Shown one piece after another: positions 1-10,793 of a stretch of 64,000 bases of DNA. The notes under the pieces were generated by a model. It saw only the letters and a list, made by a program, of their open reading frames with translations. It did not search any database and was not told the origin of the DNA. Each line of letters begins with the position of its first letter. The first letter of the stretch is position 1. Source of the stretch: Macrothele yani (taxonomy: Eukaryota > Arthropoda > Arachnida > Araneae > Macrothelidae); the NCBI GenBank assembly GCA_039090855.1, contig CM077023.1:79211127-79275126 (forward strand), read 5' to 3'. The translations under genes and the position numbers were made by a program.

Positions 1-157
1 ACCCGTTCCTACTTTAGGACCACTGGTTCCAGGGAAGGGAGAGGGCTTGTGCCGTAAATCAAACACAACATTCATGCTTCACCGCGATTTAAACCCGAAC
101 CCATCTCGGACGAATGGTCAGAAGCCAGCGCTCAGACCACTGAGCCATGGCGGAGGC
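1..157 (-). repeat. tRNA-derived SINE, copy 1 (cut by window edge)
   Basis: Read on the minus strand this begins with a tRNA-like head: a pol III A box at 137-147 (TGGCTCAGTGG) and a B box at 86-96 (GGGTTTAAATC, one change from the GGTTCRA consensus). The body that follows matches six other copies in the window (2010, 8094, 10794, 18522, 44210, 50367). The 3' tail lies outside the window. SINEs of this kind are transcribed by RNA polymerase III and copied by a LINE partner. Confidence 0.85.
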
Positions 158-233
158 ATCGATCAATTTTTCAAAAAATATGATTAAGTAAGATTTGGTT
201 ATAAACACTACTGAAGAGCACAGTTATTTAATA

Positions 234-250
234 TCATTATTATTATTATC
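234..250. repeat. ATT/TAA microsatellite at 3' border of LINE
   Basis: A short run of ATT triplets lies at the 3' side of the minus-strand LINE that ends near here. Similar TTA runs lie at 4110-4124 and 5264-5299, at the other LINE borders. Confidence 0.7.
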
Positions 251-449
251 ATCTTCGTTATTCGCACAACCTATGACAATCAACATAAACAACAATTATC
301 ATGACTAGTGTTGTTGAGCTGATACGAGTTTCCACCGGAGACTTGGGTATCAGTCAAGAATCGGCGTAAAATATATTATGTCCGAAGTAAAGCTGTCTTC
401 TGCAGTTCTCTAAGTGGTATATCAGAAAGCAGCAATTTTTCAAAATGAT

Positions 450-963
450 TCATAATTTTTTTGACATTGTTCCAAGTGCTCCAATTACAATGGGGACTAC
501 TTTTGTGTGTTTAGTCCATAATCGGGTAACTTCTATAGCCAAGTCTCTATATTTAGTCATTTTTTCCAGTTCTTTTTCATCGATTATGGCATCTCCAGGG
601 ATCGCTATATCAGTTATCCAGACTTTCCGATTTTCTATGGCTGTTATGTCTGGTGTATTATGTTCTACGTGTCGATCGGTTTGAATTCGAAAATCCCTAC
701 AAGATCTTGACTTGATCATTTTCTATGACTTTCTCAGCCTGATATTCCCATTAGTTTTTCGATGCTGGCAGATTGTGCTTTCTGCATAATGACCAGTGAA
801 TCAATTTTGCAGTCCTGTCATGTCTAGCTTTGTAATCTGTCTGTGCAATTTTGCTACATCCACATATAAGATGATACACAGTTTCATCTTTTGCTTGACA
901 AAGTCGACACTTTGGATTATCACTGACTTTCTGGATTTTAGATTTCATAACATTTGTTTGCAA
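450..963 (-). pseudogene. LINE C-terminus: CCHC finger and restriction-like endonuclease
   Basis: Two minus-strand frames, 751-963 and 450-719. The first carries a zinc-binding motif of form CX2CX8HX4C (C-R-L-C ... H-L-I-C-G-C). The second carries the endonuclease core: a TPDI box (RPD in relatives) followed about 13 residues later by DIAIPGD and then lysine-rich helix residues. In R2, R4 and Dong elements this nuclease nicks the target and primes reverse transcription. A frame change separates the two parts, so no single protein is made. Confidence 0.8.
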
Positions 964-969
964 TGCCTG

Positions 970-1488
970 TTATTGTGCAACAAAAATCAGACCTTCTGTT
1001 TCTTTCTTGATGGAACCCAATTTCAGCCATACGCAAGTCAACTTGTTGTCATTTTTTCCATCAATATTCTTTAGAAATTGTTCATGCAGTGGCTTGTTCT
1101 TCCAACCATCTAATCTGCTTTCAAACTGCTTTCTCTTGTATTCAGCCTTGTTTTCTGTTGTTTTTAACATATTTTCATTATTCACTGCCTGAAGTAGATT
1201 TTCTCTGCTCCTGTTGACGTAATCTTTCAGGCTTCTTTTTTCCCCTTCTATTACCTGTTGTACTTGTAGTAGTCCTCTGCCTCCAATTTTCCGAGGTAAA
1301 TGTAATCTGTCAACAGTACTTTTTGGATGGAGTGCATGATGCATGTTCAATAACTTTCGAGTTTTCCGATCCAGTATTTCTAATTCACTTTGGGTCCAAT
1401 AAATTATTCCAGCTGAGTATCTGATTACTGGAATGGCCCGTGTATTTATGGCTTTGATTGTATTTCCACCATTTAGTTTTGATTTCAA
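970..1488 (-). pseudogene. LINE thumb/linker region
   Basis: A 172-residue minus-strand frame that follows the reverse transcriptase palm and precedes the zinc finger. It contains the PVIRYSAGIIYW stretch typical of the region just after the palm in these LINEs, and a conserved GGRGL box. It starts right after a frame break at about 1489-1509 and ends a few bases before the next piece. It has no function by itself. Confidence 0.7.
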
Positions 1489-1509
1489 TATTTTTCGTAC
1501 TCTTTTGAT

Positions 1510-1992
1510 TCACTCCCTCTGAGTCAGACCTTTGACTTCTGTATGCAAGATGTTATCTGACTCAAGAATTCCAAGGTATTTGTAATTTTCATTTTCTGAC
1601 AATGATTTCATTATATTAGCATTTTCTAGTTCTATTCCATCTATATTCTGGACTTTTCCCCCGCGCATGGATAGTACTGCACATTTTTCCAGTGCAAATT
1701 CCGTTTGTATATCATCACTAAATATTTTCGCCGTATGCAGCAAAGTTTCAAATTCGGCAGCACTTTTTGCATACAATTTAAGGTCATCCATGTACAGCAG
1801 ATGGTTTATTTTTCCATGTTGGTCCGAAATGTGGTAGCCCCTTTTTGTTTTATTCAAAATCATTGACAATGGGATTAGAGAGCCATTAAACAATAAAGGC
1901 GACAAAGAATTCCTTTGAAATATGCCTCTCCTGATATTAACTTCTCCGAGTTCTTCACCATAAGCATGTAACATTGTTTTCCAGTTTTTCAT
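1510..1992 (-). pseudogene. LINE reverse transcriptase palm with YMDD box
   Basis: A 160-residue minus-strand frame. Residues 21-37 correspond to the RRGIFQ...SPLLF motif of non-LTR reverse transcriptases (usually RQGD.LSPLLF, so partly decayed). Residues 67-70 are YMDD, the catalytic metal-binding box, where most LINEs have F/YADD. The frame is cut at its N-terminal side by the SINE at 2010-2223. Confidence 0.8.
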
Positions 1993-2009
1993 ATTTTCTT
2001 TGAGGAATC

Positions 2010-2223
2010 TTTTTTTTTTTTAGGTTTAACGACCACCGTGAGCAACTCAATGGGCTATAAGCAGTCGCCCGTCCCTAATTTAGGGTCACTGGTTCCAGGG
2101 AAGGGAGAGAATCAGTGCCGTAAGACAAACACAACATCCATGCCTCACCGGGATTCGAACCCGGACCCCGTTCGGACGAATGATCAGAGGCCATCGCTTA
2201 GACCACTGCGCCACCGAGGCGGC
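2010..2223 (-). repeat. tRNA-derived SINE, copy 2, inserted in the LINE
   Basis: A full copy. On the minus strand it has a tRNA-like head with A box TGGCGCAGTGG and B box GGGTTCGAATCC, a body, the conserved end GGTCGTTAAACCT, and an A tail (T run 2010-2021 on the plus strand). It is flanked by CTTTGAGGAATC (1998-2009) and CTTTGTGGAATC (2224-2235), a 12-bp target duplication with one mismatch. This fixes both borders and shows that the SINE landed in an existing LINE. Confidence 0.93.
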
Positions 2224-2453
2224 CTTTGTGGAATCGGCAGATGCTCTTGCTAATTCCATATAGTTCCAGACAAGTGTTAATCCAGCTGTGTAGCAGGGAG
2301 TCAAAGGCTTTTTTACAATCTATCCATGCCATATTCAAATTCGTTTTTCGTCTTTTGGAGTTTTTTAGTACCATTTTGTCAATTAGCAGCTAATCTTTTG
2401 TGCCTCTTGACCTTTTGGAGTCCCCCTTTTTGTTCTATTGGGTACAAATTGTT

Positions 2454-2837
2454 TTACCATAAGTAGTTATATATTGATCTTGCTAGTACTCTTGTGAATA
2501 GTTTGAATGTTGTTGGGAGGCATGTAATTGGGCGATAGTTAGTAGGTTCATTGCCTTTTTCTTGATCTTTTATTGTAAGGAATGTGCGACCTTTTGTTAT
2601 CCAATCTTCTGCGGTAGAATTCTGCAGCAATACATTGAATTGCATAGCTATACGTTGATGAAGACTTGTAAGATACTTTAACCAAAATCCGTCCAATTCA
2701 TCTGGTTTAGGCGTACTCCAGGCTTTCACATTCTTTACTTGCTGTGTAATCATATCAGTTGTTATCATCAGATGATCTATGTGTATTCTTTTCAGATCTT
2801 TACACATTGTTGATCCACAAGGCATTTCTATGTTCAA
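2454..2837 (-). pseudogene. LINE reverse transcriptase fingers
   Basis: A 127-residue minus-strand frame with the early RT motifs: a KPDELDGFW box (GPDGL..FW in relatives), then NYRPITCLPT, the motif that binds template. It overlaps the end of the upstream N-terminal frame (2800-3933) in another phase, so a frameshift lies near 2800-2837. After it, sequence continues toward the SINE with further stops. Confidence 0.8.
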
Positions 2838-3933
2838 CTGGGCTTTCCCAAATTTCTTTCCAAAATTTTAAGGCATCGTCCTTACATGGTCTGATGTTTA
2901 TTTGGATTGCCTTTTGTCTCAGTGATTTATAAAATACTTGTTGCTTATTCCGAAATCGCACATTTTCTTTGTACTGTTTTATACGTCCATTACATCTTTC
3001 ACATTTCTTTGCAGTAGCTGTTACCCGTTGTTTCAATTCTTCCATAATTTCAACAATTCGTTTTCTTTCCAGGTCGTATATTTTGCTGAGTCCATCTTTT
3101 ATTTTTCTATTTTTGAGCTTACCAACTTTTAAGCATTTTAAGTTGCTAATGTCACTAAGGAGTTTATTTATTTTATTTTCTAGCCGAATTTTCCACGTAG
3201 GAGTTCCAGGCACTTTCTTCTTTCGCATCTTGTAACCAAGTTCCATGGTTACTATGGCAGCTGTACTGTACATGAGCTGGTTTGTTTCCTTTAAAGTATG
3301 AGTTGAAATTTTGTCCATGACATCATTTGCAGTTTTTAACAAATCTCTCACTTGTTTGTTTCGTATTTGGCGAATTACGGGAAGTCTTTGTCGTTCCTCA
3401 CCTTGTCTGATATGGTTTAAAATTTTCTCTTTCAGAAGGCCTTGCTGCTGTGTCAATTTATGGTTGTCAGGTTGTTTCACGGATTGTTCCTCGGGTAAAA
3501 TATTTTCTTCTACTTTATCTTCAGGCTCTTCTAGCATGATGTTTTCCAAGAAGTGGTCTTTATTTCGTGTTGGTTCTTCTTTTGCCAATTTCTCCATTTC
3601 TTGCAATTCCAGTTGCGTAAATATCTTGTTCCTAATGATAAACCTTCTTTGATTCATTATTATTTGTTCTGTAATTCCACTGTCTGGATGTTTTCCTTTC
3701 CAAACCTGCATCATTCTTTTTTTAAAACCACGGGCTGATGGATTTGCCTGGTAATAGCATTGCACGATTTCTCGATTTTCAGCAACTGTCCAAGTTTTCA
3801 GTTTCTTTTGTTCCAGTAGCACTGCAGCAGCCTGTCCTGGTTCCTCAACAGGATCTGCTGAACCTTGAAGCCCATTTGTCGACAGGTGTCCAAGAGCCAT
3901 AGCACCTGAGGTGGTCCTTGTTGACCCGGGCAA
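2800..3933 (-). pseudogene. LINE N-terminal domain
   Basis: A 377-residue minus-strand frame upstream of the reverse transcriptase of the same LINE. Residues about 48-70 (TWTAEEN-like, with W-x-V-A-E-N) look like the Myb-like helix region found at the start of this LINE group. The middle is rich in Glu, Lys and Gln and the end leads into the RT finger region (KFWKEIWESP). The start methionine is not certain, since the frame stays open a little upstream. It is the longest open piece of the element, but the RT that should follow is in another frame. Confidence 0.7.
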
Positions 3934-4109
3934 CGACCGATCCGGTATGGATTTATTTTTGTTTCATCTCATCATGGTTGATGGTTGTTGGGTACTCTTA
4001 GTCTGGCTTGGGTGGCTCTGCTGGTAGCAATGCAACCGCCATCAGAGCTCTCAACCACATCGAGACACACAAGCCCCACCACCGCGACAAGGCGGCATTC
4101 TCGGTGAGG

Positions 4110-4124
4110 TTATTATTATTATTA
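4110..4124. repeat. TTA/TAA microsatellite between two LINEs
   Basis: About five TTA triplets. They lie exactly between the 5' end of the LINE at 251-4109 and the 3' end of the LINE at 4125-5263, as expected if both used a TAA repeat as target. Confidence 0.75.
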
Positions 4125-4215
4125 TATATAAAGATTCCACCTCTTCCTGAGGTTTGTCTCTTCCTTCCGGGACGGGTACGACGTACGAAGCCTGGGAAGT
4201 GGTATTTGTTTTCTC

Positions 4216-4476
4216 TCAATTGTCCAGGAACTTCCTTACCATCCTACAAGTGTTCAGGATAGCTGCCTTCTGTAGTTTCATGTAGGTGTTAGGTTGAAGG
4301 TCTAGTGTCTGTGTAGAGCTGTGAAGGATCTTAAGTACAATTCCTGTGGCTGATATTACTATGGGGAAGGTGGTGGCGTTCTCCATATGCCACACTACCT
4401 TGACTTCGTATCGTAGGTCATTACACTTGGACAGCTTCTCTCCGTGCATCTTTTGGATGTTGCACGTGTTGGGCAC
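4216..4476 (-). pseudogene. C-terminal end of restriction-like LINE endonuclease
   Basis: An 86-residue minus-strand frame that begins MPNTCN and continues through EKLSKCNDL, then IVISATGIV and ends AILNTCRMVRKFL. These blocks are the C-terminal signature of a widespread restriction-like-endonuclease LINE family. The catalytic aspartate segment that should precede PNT lies upstream, across a frame break at about 4477-4623. Confidence 0.75.
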
Positions 4477-4623
4477 GACTATGTCAATGAGGTATGATGA
4501 CTTCTACTCCTTGTGTACCAGGACGATGTCGGTCCGATTGTGTGTGTGAGGAGGAGGCGGGGGTCTTATCTGTCTTATCTGTTCTGATCGATCTGACCCA
4601 GTGCATCGTGTGGGTGTTGTTCT

Positions 4624-5193
4624 CTAGAAGCGTTTTTGGCTCATACTTCTAGTAGGGGACAGGCTCAGTTGTAATGAGGTGGTGCTTTCTTGCCAATTTT
4701 TGATGGAGGTCTTGGCGACTTGATTGTTTCTGTTCGTGTACTCTGTATGTGTGAGGACTCTGCATCCTGCTGTGATATGTTCTTTGGTCTCTGGCGCTTG
4801 ATGGCATTGCCTACTTGTGTCTCTTTCCACTGACGTGTACTTCAGGATATGCTTCCGGTAGCTTCTGGTGTTTACAATTTGATCTTGTATAGCCACCAGG
4901 AACCCTTCGGGCTCGGGGAAGAGTGATCCGTTTGTTAGCCATGCATCGGAGGCAATCTTATCCACATGGTCGGATTGCAGATCGTTGTAGTGCCCTCCGT
5001 GTAGGACTTTCTTGCCCCAAGCTTCCTCTTTTGGCTCCCTCGTTCCAATCTCAATCTTCTGAGTAGAGATGTCTAGGGCTATGTACTTCTTGTCACTCTG
5101 GTTTATCGCTTGGTGAATGGGCCTCTTGCTCTCTTGGAAGTATTTTCTGAGGCTGCTGATTTCCCTGTCTTGGTGTTTCAGGAGATCAATCAT
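4624..5193 (-). pseudogene. LINE linker and CCHC finger
   Basis: A 189-residue minus-strand frame. It contains HGGHYNDL and VDKIASDAWL blocks, then a CX2CX8HX4C finger (C-R-Q-C ... H-I-T-A-G-C) at about residues 129-146. This is the same finger spacing as in the LINE at 450-963. The last 40 residues are out of the conserved frame, which marks a frameshift before the endonuclease. Confidence 0.75.
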
Positions 5194-5263
5194 TCCCCGT
5201 CTTTCTTCTACCCGTCCAATGGTCAGCCTTTCTACTGATGACTTCGGGTGGTGCTGGCAATGC

Positions 5264-5298
<35 letters not shown>

Positions 5299-5299
5299 T
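5264..5299. repeat. TTA/TAA microsatellite at 5' border of second LINE
   Basis: About eleven TTA/ATT triplets in a row, immediately upstream (minus-strand sense) of the truncated LINE. Confidence 0.85.
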
Positions 5300-5381
5300 T
5301 GTCAAATGTTCCCTACTACGTTAACTTTAGTCATGGTTGAGGGAATAACATGTATATCTCAGACATGGATTTCCTAACTTA

Positions 5382-5445
5382 AATACATGTGTTTATTTAG
5401 TGCAATAGTGGATTGCCACTATTGCACTAAATGAAAACATGTATT
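5382..5445. repeat. Hairpin with 16-bp perfect core arms
   Basis: The segment 5396-5411 (TTTAGTGCAATAGTGG) is followed by ATTG and then its exact reverse complement at 5416-5431. The pairing extends outward imperfectly through AATACATGTGTTTA and its partner up to 5445. It could be a small foldback element or the core of a decayed one. No coding sequence is near. Confidence 0.85.
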
Positions 5446-5526
5446 AAATCATTGCGTTTCAGTTTTCCCATGAGAGCATTGCAACTTTGCTGCTATATCA
5501 ATTATAATTTTCTATAAGTTATACCA

Positions 5527-7640
5527 GGGCCGTAGCTACGGGGAGGTCAAGGAGGGCAACTGCCCTTCCGGAACGGTTATACCAGGGGCGTAATTTCATG
5601 ATTTGATGTACACACACAAAAAAAAAAAAAAAAAAAAAAAAAGAAATACACAGCGTGTGAATAAATTTACTGAAAATTGTAACTAAAAAAGATAGTTACA
5701 CTCTTCAGTATTTTCTTTTTTTAAAAGCTTACGTTAGCCACACATAGTATTCCACGCAGTTAACTAGAGTATGGAGCAGGACCGTACCAAGCTTTTCTTA
5801 TCTCGGAGGGCGAGACTTGAAATTACGCCCATTCGAATTCAAAATTACGCCCCTTCGAGTTCCACTCAAATAACACGTGGTTTTTATTTTCTCACACACC
5901 ACCGTTATAAGCAAGTATTATGATCCTTCAAAAAATTGCACTTCGCGTTTTTAACGTAATTTTATTAAAAACGTAAAAACTAGGTAAATAACCAAGAACC
6001 ACAGCTTGTAAATGCCAAATAAAGCGTAAACTTTTTGGGAACGCCGACGACACAACACTCCACAGAAATGCAGAACGAAAAACAGACTAGCGCAGAACGA
6101 ATGAGTATCGGTTAGTGAACGTAACAATAGGAAAAGCTTCAGAGGTAGGGCTTGGAAAAATTTGGTTCAAGGTTGAACGCTCAGATAACTTTCTGCGCAG
6201 AGCAGAAAATTAGCTCTTCATGCTAACAACGTGTTCGGAAAGCTAATAGAGGTTAGGCAATGCAGCGTATTATATTATTTTCTATGCCTCCATTCACTGT
6301 TTTGGAAAATTCCTTTCATGGATATGATATGTTCACACCTCATAGTGTATGTTACTCTGTACACTAGTTACTGTATGGAATACTGCATGAGATTAATTAA
6401 AGTATTTAAAAAGAAAATACTGAGTGGTGTAACTTTCTTTTTTTTAGTTACAAATTTTATTTTTTACATCCCACAGAGCATGAATTTACGCATCTGTAAT
6501 GACCATTCTGGAAGAGCAACCCCCCCCTGCCCTTCCGGCAGCTACGGGTATAGAGTAACATATAATGTGAGGTGTGAGGCTCCCATATGAATGGAAAAAA
6601 TTGTCCGAAACAGCACTGATGGCGGCATGTTAAACAATATGGGGTGTGATGTATACTCTAATTTAACTTTCATTTTTAGTTCCTTTTTCTATGTAAATTT
6701 GAATTCGTTTTCCTTACCATTTTTCAAACTTAACGTGATATCTTCTCTCTCACACGAATACGGTTGGCAACACTTGAGGTTTGTGAGAGTGACGTATGCT
6801 TGTTGTGATAAGAACAAGACGATATATATATATAGTAGCTAAGCAGCAACTGTGTGTGGGTAGATGATGATTTTACGACGAGATAATTAAAGTTAATAAC
6901 GCTAAAGCATTTGGATGTTGATCGTACTGGCTCTGCATAAGTAACGAGTGGATTTAGTGTTGTGCAAATTGTAATTATCAGTCTACGACTAATGTAGTGT
7001 GGGCCTTTCACCTTGCTATACGGAGTGTTTACCGAAATAAAAGAAAGAACTGTAAGTAACTACTTCTTGAACTTTATTTTAGTGACTCTTGTTTCATTGT
7101 AGGTGAAGTTTTTGAGAACTGATACATGTAGTGTTTAGTAAGTCAGCTACATACAAATGCTACAGGGGATATATTTAATCTCCAAGACCTTTCCGAACAC
7201 GCTGTCGACTGACGAAGATCTAATAACTCATTTGTGCTCTGTAGCAGAAAGTTCTCTGAGCGTTTAACCTTGAACGGAATTTTTCCAAGCCCTACCCTGA
7301 AAGCTTCTTCCTATTGTTACGTTCACTATCTGATACTCATTCGTTCTGTGCTGATGCGTTTTTCGTTCTGCATTTCTGTGGAGTGTTACGTTGTCGGTGT
7401 TCACATAACATTTACAATTTACTTAATATTTACAACAGTTGGTTCTTGGGTAATTTTACATTTTTACAATTTTTTTTTTTTATAAAATTATGTCAAAATC
7501 CGGAAGTGAGGTAATACTTTCCTATAACGGAGGTATGAGGTAGTAAAAATTGCGTACTATTTGAGTCAACTTTTGAATTCGAAGGAGTGTGATTTCAAGT
7601 CTCGCTCTCCCAGAGAAGAAAGAAGCTTGCTCCGATGCTG
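5527..7640. mobile_element. Long inverted-repeat (foldback-like) element, copy 1
   Basis: The segment 5793-6240 reappears in reverse complement at about 7190-7635 as an imperfect but continuous match (shared blocks include CGAGACTTGAAAT, CTCCACAGAAATGCAGAACG and GTGAACGTAACAATAGG). Between the arms is about 950 bp with no coding signal. The outer left part (5527-5600) contains CAGGGCCGTAGCTACGG and CAGGGGCGTAATTTCA, which look like ends of cut-and-paste elements. A related copy lies at 24480-25310. It encodes no protein, so it must be non-autonomous. The exact borders are uncertain. Confidence 0.65.
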
Positions 7641-8093
7641 GGTTACGCAGGTTGTGCAGTGGAGAACTGTATCATGAAATATATCGTTAAACATCATTAA
7701 GTCATCATTTAGAAAGGCTACATTCAGGTAGAACGTTTGCATTTTTTATGTGTACGTTATTGGAACGTACATTCGAATAATTTATGCTTTGTGTATGACA
7801 GTGTTCATCAAGTAACTCAGAGACAAATTAAAGAGAAAATACGCGAAAGAAATAAAAATTTGCAAGTTGGTTGGGCATAAAATTCTTAATATAACAGATG
7901 GAATCATTGTATTTTTAGGGCTTTTGTGTCACAAAACGTTCAGTACAAAGATATGAGAGGACTACTTCAATGATTTGCCACTCTGACTATTTTATCTAAA
8001 TTCCCTGGTATTATATACGTTAAAAGAAACGGTCGTACCTGTACATTAGGTCACTACATAAGTTTCCAGCTTTCCATGATCGAATAGATGTAC
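7641..8093. other. No feature seen
   Basis: AT-rich sequence with only short random frames and no repeat shared with the rest of the window that I could see. Confidence 0.5.
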
Positions 8094-8295
8094 GCCGCCC
8101 AGGTGGCGCAGTGGTCTAAGCAATGGCTTCTGATAATTCGTCCGAGATGGGTTCGGGTTCGAATCTCTGTGAGGCCTGGATGTTGTGCTTGTCTTACGGC
8201 ACTGACTCTCTCCCTTTCCTGGAACTACTAACTCTAAATTAGGGACGAGCGACTGCTTATAGCCCATTCAGTTGCTTAGGGTGGTCGTTAAACCT
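8094..8295 (+). repeat. tRNA-derived SINE, copy 3
   Basis: The clearest plus-strand copy. A box TGGCGCAGTGG at 8104-8114, B box GGGTTCGAATC at 8155-8165, then the body through CTTACGGCACTGACTCTC, and the conserved end GGTCGTTAAACCT at about 8283-8295. A short A run follows at 8311-8317. It shows the order used to orient the other copies. Confidence 0.92.
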
Positions 8296-8401
8296 TCATG
8301 TCTCTTCCCAAAAAAATGATGTTTTGGGTTGGTACGAATGAAATGTCCGGCAAATGACCAGCACACGTGGACGGCGAAAACGGAAAAGTAGGACAAATTA
8401 T

Positions 8402-8602
8402 CTAGGCAAAATAATCCCCATCGGCATCGACACATAGTTGCCTTCTGCCCGGCAAGGCCATGATCCCGGAACGAAAATAGTCCTGTGGCTGGGACCCGAA
8501 TAAGTCATCAACTGCACGTTGAACTTCGTTGTCTGTCGTGAACAGTTTTCCGGACAGGAAGTGATCCAGGCATACAAGACTTTCGGAACATAAATATGCC
8601 AT
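8402..8602 (-). pseudogene. Mariner transposase C-terminal remnant
   Basis: A 66-residue minus-strand frame. The blocks HFLSGKLFTTDNEVQRAV, then SQPQDYF and SGIMALPGR match the C-terminal tail of mariner transposases (usually HL.G..F..D..V...V..W....Q..EF...GI..L..R). The catalytic domain is missing, so this is a scrap. Confidence 0.6.
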
Positions 8603-9270
8603 TACAATTCATTCTGATGAATCTGCATTATCTAAAACAGTAAACAATGAAACGCACACCCCAGTTTGGAATGAGTCTAAAATATTGGCAACAACTAGCA
8701 CCCGAAGATCTCTGCTGCTTATGGAAAGTCTTTTTATCTACGAATATGATACAAAAGTGTTTCAATGAGGACCAACCCGTCACGATCCCGATTCCATGGA
8801 CGACGTTGTTTCGTCGAAGCCAAACCCCATCATAAACACAATAAGACTTACTTTCGACCAGTAAATGTGCGAGCTAAGAATTCTCGCAATTGTATGTTAC
8901 TGAGTAATAACTCACGCGCTAATGACATCGCGCTTATTATTGTAAAATACGTTACACATTTTTCGAACTGCTGTAATCTAAACATAGTGCTTCTATCTCT
9001 TTGTTGATCACATACTACCAGAAGATGAAACGCTTGGCGTTTTAAAAAACCTAATAGTGTGTGTGAATAATCAAATAAAGATTTTTTATCAAGTTTCAGG
9101 TATTATAAGATCATTTTTCAGATTTGAATATCTAGATTCAAATATCTTCATCGTGTATAGACGGTAAAACAAAACATAACCTGTTCAAGTGAACCATTGA
9201 ACTGAGTATTATTACATTATAGCTGCACTAAAATTACAGGTATTTTCTTTAAAACGTAGCAGCAAATCAA
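8603..9270. other. No feature seen
   Basis: AT-rich sequence between the mariner scrap and the next Tc1-like remnant. Short frames only. Confidence 0.5.
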
Positions 9271-9289
9271 AGGACTTTTGGAAGTTCGA

Positions 9290-10207
9290 TAAAAGGTTTA
9301 TTGTGGGTGCTCGTCTGGCTGGAGCAACAATTTTGAAAAGGACAGATAAACCAGGTCTTCTCTCAGTGGAAAAATTATCCACATTGCTTGTCTAAGAGAC
9401 ATAACTGTGGCGCGACGTTAATGTGTCAGGAACGAGATCGCCGTCCTATGAGAAGGCTTGTACGGAGAAACAGGACTTCCTGTGTGCAACAATTGACTCA
9501 AGCATTCACTCTCTGGTCCCAACCCATATCTCCGCGAAGTATGCGCAGGGAATTTAAGAGGATCGGTACTGACAGTTGCATGAGTAAATGAAAACCAAAA
9601 GTTAGTCTACAGTGGCATCAGGAACACCGTGAATGGACATTGGAAGACCGGCAAGAAGTCATGTTCTGACAACTCCCGGTACATCTCGTTCTGTACCGAC
9701 ATAAGAAAGACAGGTTGGCGGGAGTCCCAAGAAGCAATGGGTCCAGCTTGACTTATAAACACAACTCAAGGTTCTGGAGTGGTGTCATGTTGTAAGGCAT
9801 GTCCTGTTGGTACGGAATGATATTGCTGGAAGGTCGATAGTCCTCGTCCATCCTGTAATGTTGACTTTTTATTCAGAAGGTGACGGCTGTTTCATAAACA
9901 ACAATGCTATACTGTGCATATCACAAGATGTGTTCACCAGGGGTTCAGTGAGCATGACAAAGAATTCCAACATCTTTCCTCGCCACCACAAAGCACGGAT
10001 CTGAACCCCATTGTGAATGTACGAGTTATGTTAGAAAAACTGTTCCGGGAACGAAACCCTCTTCCGTCAAATCTGAGCCAGTTAAAGGACTGTCTGGTGA
10101 ACGCCTGGTATACTGCAGACGTAGATGCACTACAACGGCTTGCGGAATCTATGCCGAAACGCATACGTTCTGTAGTTTGGGCTAAAGGAGGTCCAACCCT
10201 GTATTGA
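9290..10207 (+). pseudogene. Tc1-like transposase remnant
   Basis: Plus-strand pieces in family order. About 9297-9390 gives FIVGARLAGATILK, the first helix-turn-helix. 9388-9591 gives ERDRRPMRRLVRRNRT and PRSMRREFKRIG, the second DNA-binding helix pair. About 9955-10207 gives TDLNPIVN and the C-terminal SMPKRIRSVVWAKGGPTLY. Frameshifts and stops separate these. The third catalytic residue, normally the Glu of NPIE, reads Val. The copy is dead. I did not find clear inverted ends. Confidence 0.8.
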
Positions 10208-10793
10208 ATAAAAGTTTCCAATTCAGTGGGCTGTATATGTAGTTGGCATTGTTTGGGAACCAAGTGTTGCTTTACATGATGTGTGTCCGTGTATCAGAGT
10301 AGCATTGTTCTCTCTTAGAAAGACAAAGCCCCGTGTCACAACGCTTGCATTGTGCAGGGATGGTTCGAAGATTTCGTCCAAGCATTTGAAGTGCTTCTCT
10401 TGCCCCAAATTCCTTCCACTTGTATCTCATCTAGCATTTGTAGGAAGCAGTGGAACACAACATTCGTCAGTCCACGGCAGAGGCTCCGTCGCCAGACTCC
10501 CGGAAATTATTCTTTCCAGCTGATGCTGAATACCTGAGGCCATCTTCCCGCTGTCTAGTGCAGTCGATGCCACGTAGGAGGTAGCCTGTTATTACGGCGA
10601 AAAAGGTTCTACCACGCTTTTAGGTAGGTGGTCACAATTTGATGGCTCACAAGTATAGAAGTGAATAGGTCGAGGACAAAACTGCACTTATGGAAAAATT
10701 GAAAATGAGAAAAAGAAAAGTTTCTAACAGCGAAAGTGAATCCTCGGTTTACTGTCTCTTAAATTAGCCGCAAGCATTTTTTTCTGGATTGAA
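10208..10793. other. No feature recognised
   Basis: A stretch at 10260-10560 has unusually balanced base composition for this window and two overlapping 60-80 codon frames, but nothing in them is recognisable. It may be the tail of a decayed element. Confidence 0.35.

Larger units (their letters stand above)
251..4109 (-). mobile_element. Dong/R4-type LINE, near full length, decayed, split by a SINE
   Basis: On the minus strand the order is an N-terminal domain, reverse transcriptase, a CX2CX8HX4C finger and a C-terminal restriction-like endonuclease. This is the single-ORF layout of the Dong/R4/NeSL side of the LINE tree. Both ends meet TAA/ATT triplet repeats, and Dong elements are known to insert into TAA repeats. 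The ORF is broken into at least five pieces by frameshifts and stops, and a SINE occupies 2010-2223. The element is not functional. The 5' leader runs from about 3934 to 4109 and the 3' tail from 449 to about 251. The family name is inference from domain order; the domains themselves are visible. Confidence 0.8.
4125..5263 (-). mobile_element. Second Dong/R4-type LINE, 5' truncated
   Basis: Only the 3' third of the element is present on the minus strand: zinc finger, restriction-like endonuclease and 3' tail. It is bordered by TTA repeats on both sides (4110-4124 and 5264-5299). It differs in sequence from the neighbouring LINE, so the two are different families or subfamilies, but both share the finger-endonuclease order. 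No reverse transcriptase remains, as is common after incomplete reverse transcription. Confidence 0.78.

Noticed and set aside
10281..10537. Two overlapping frames of 60-80 codons as a host gene
   Set aside because: No motif, no splice context; likely the tail of a decayed element.
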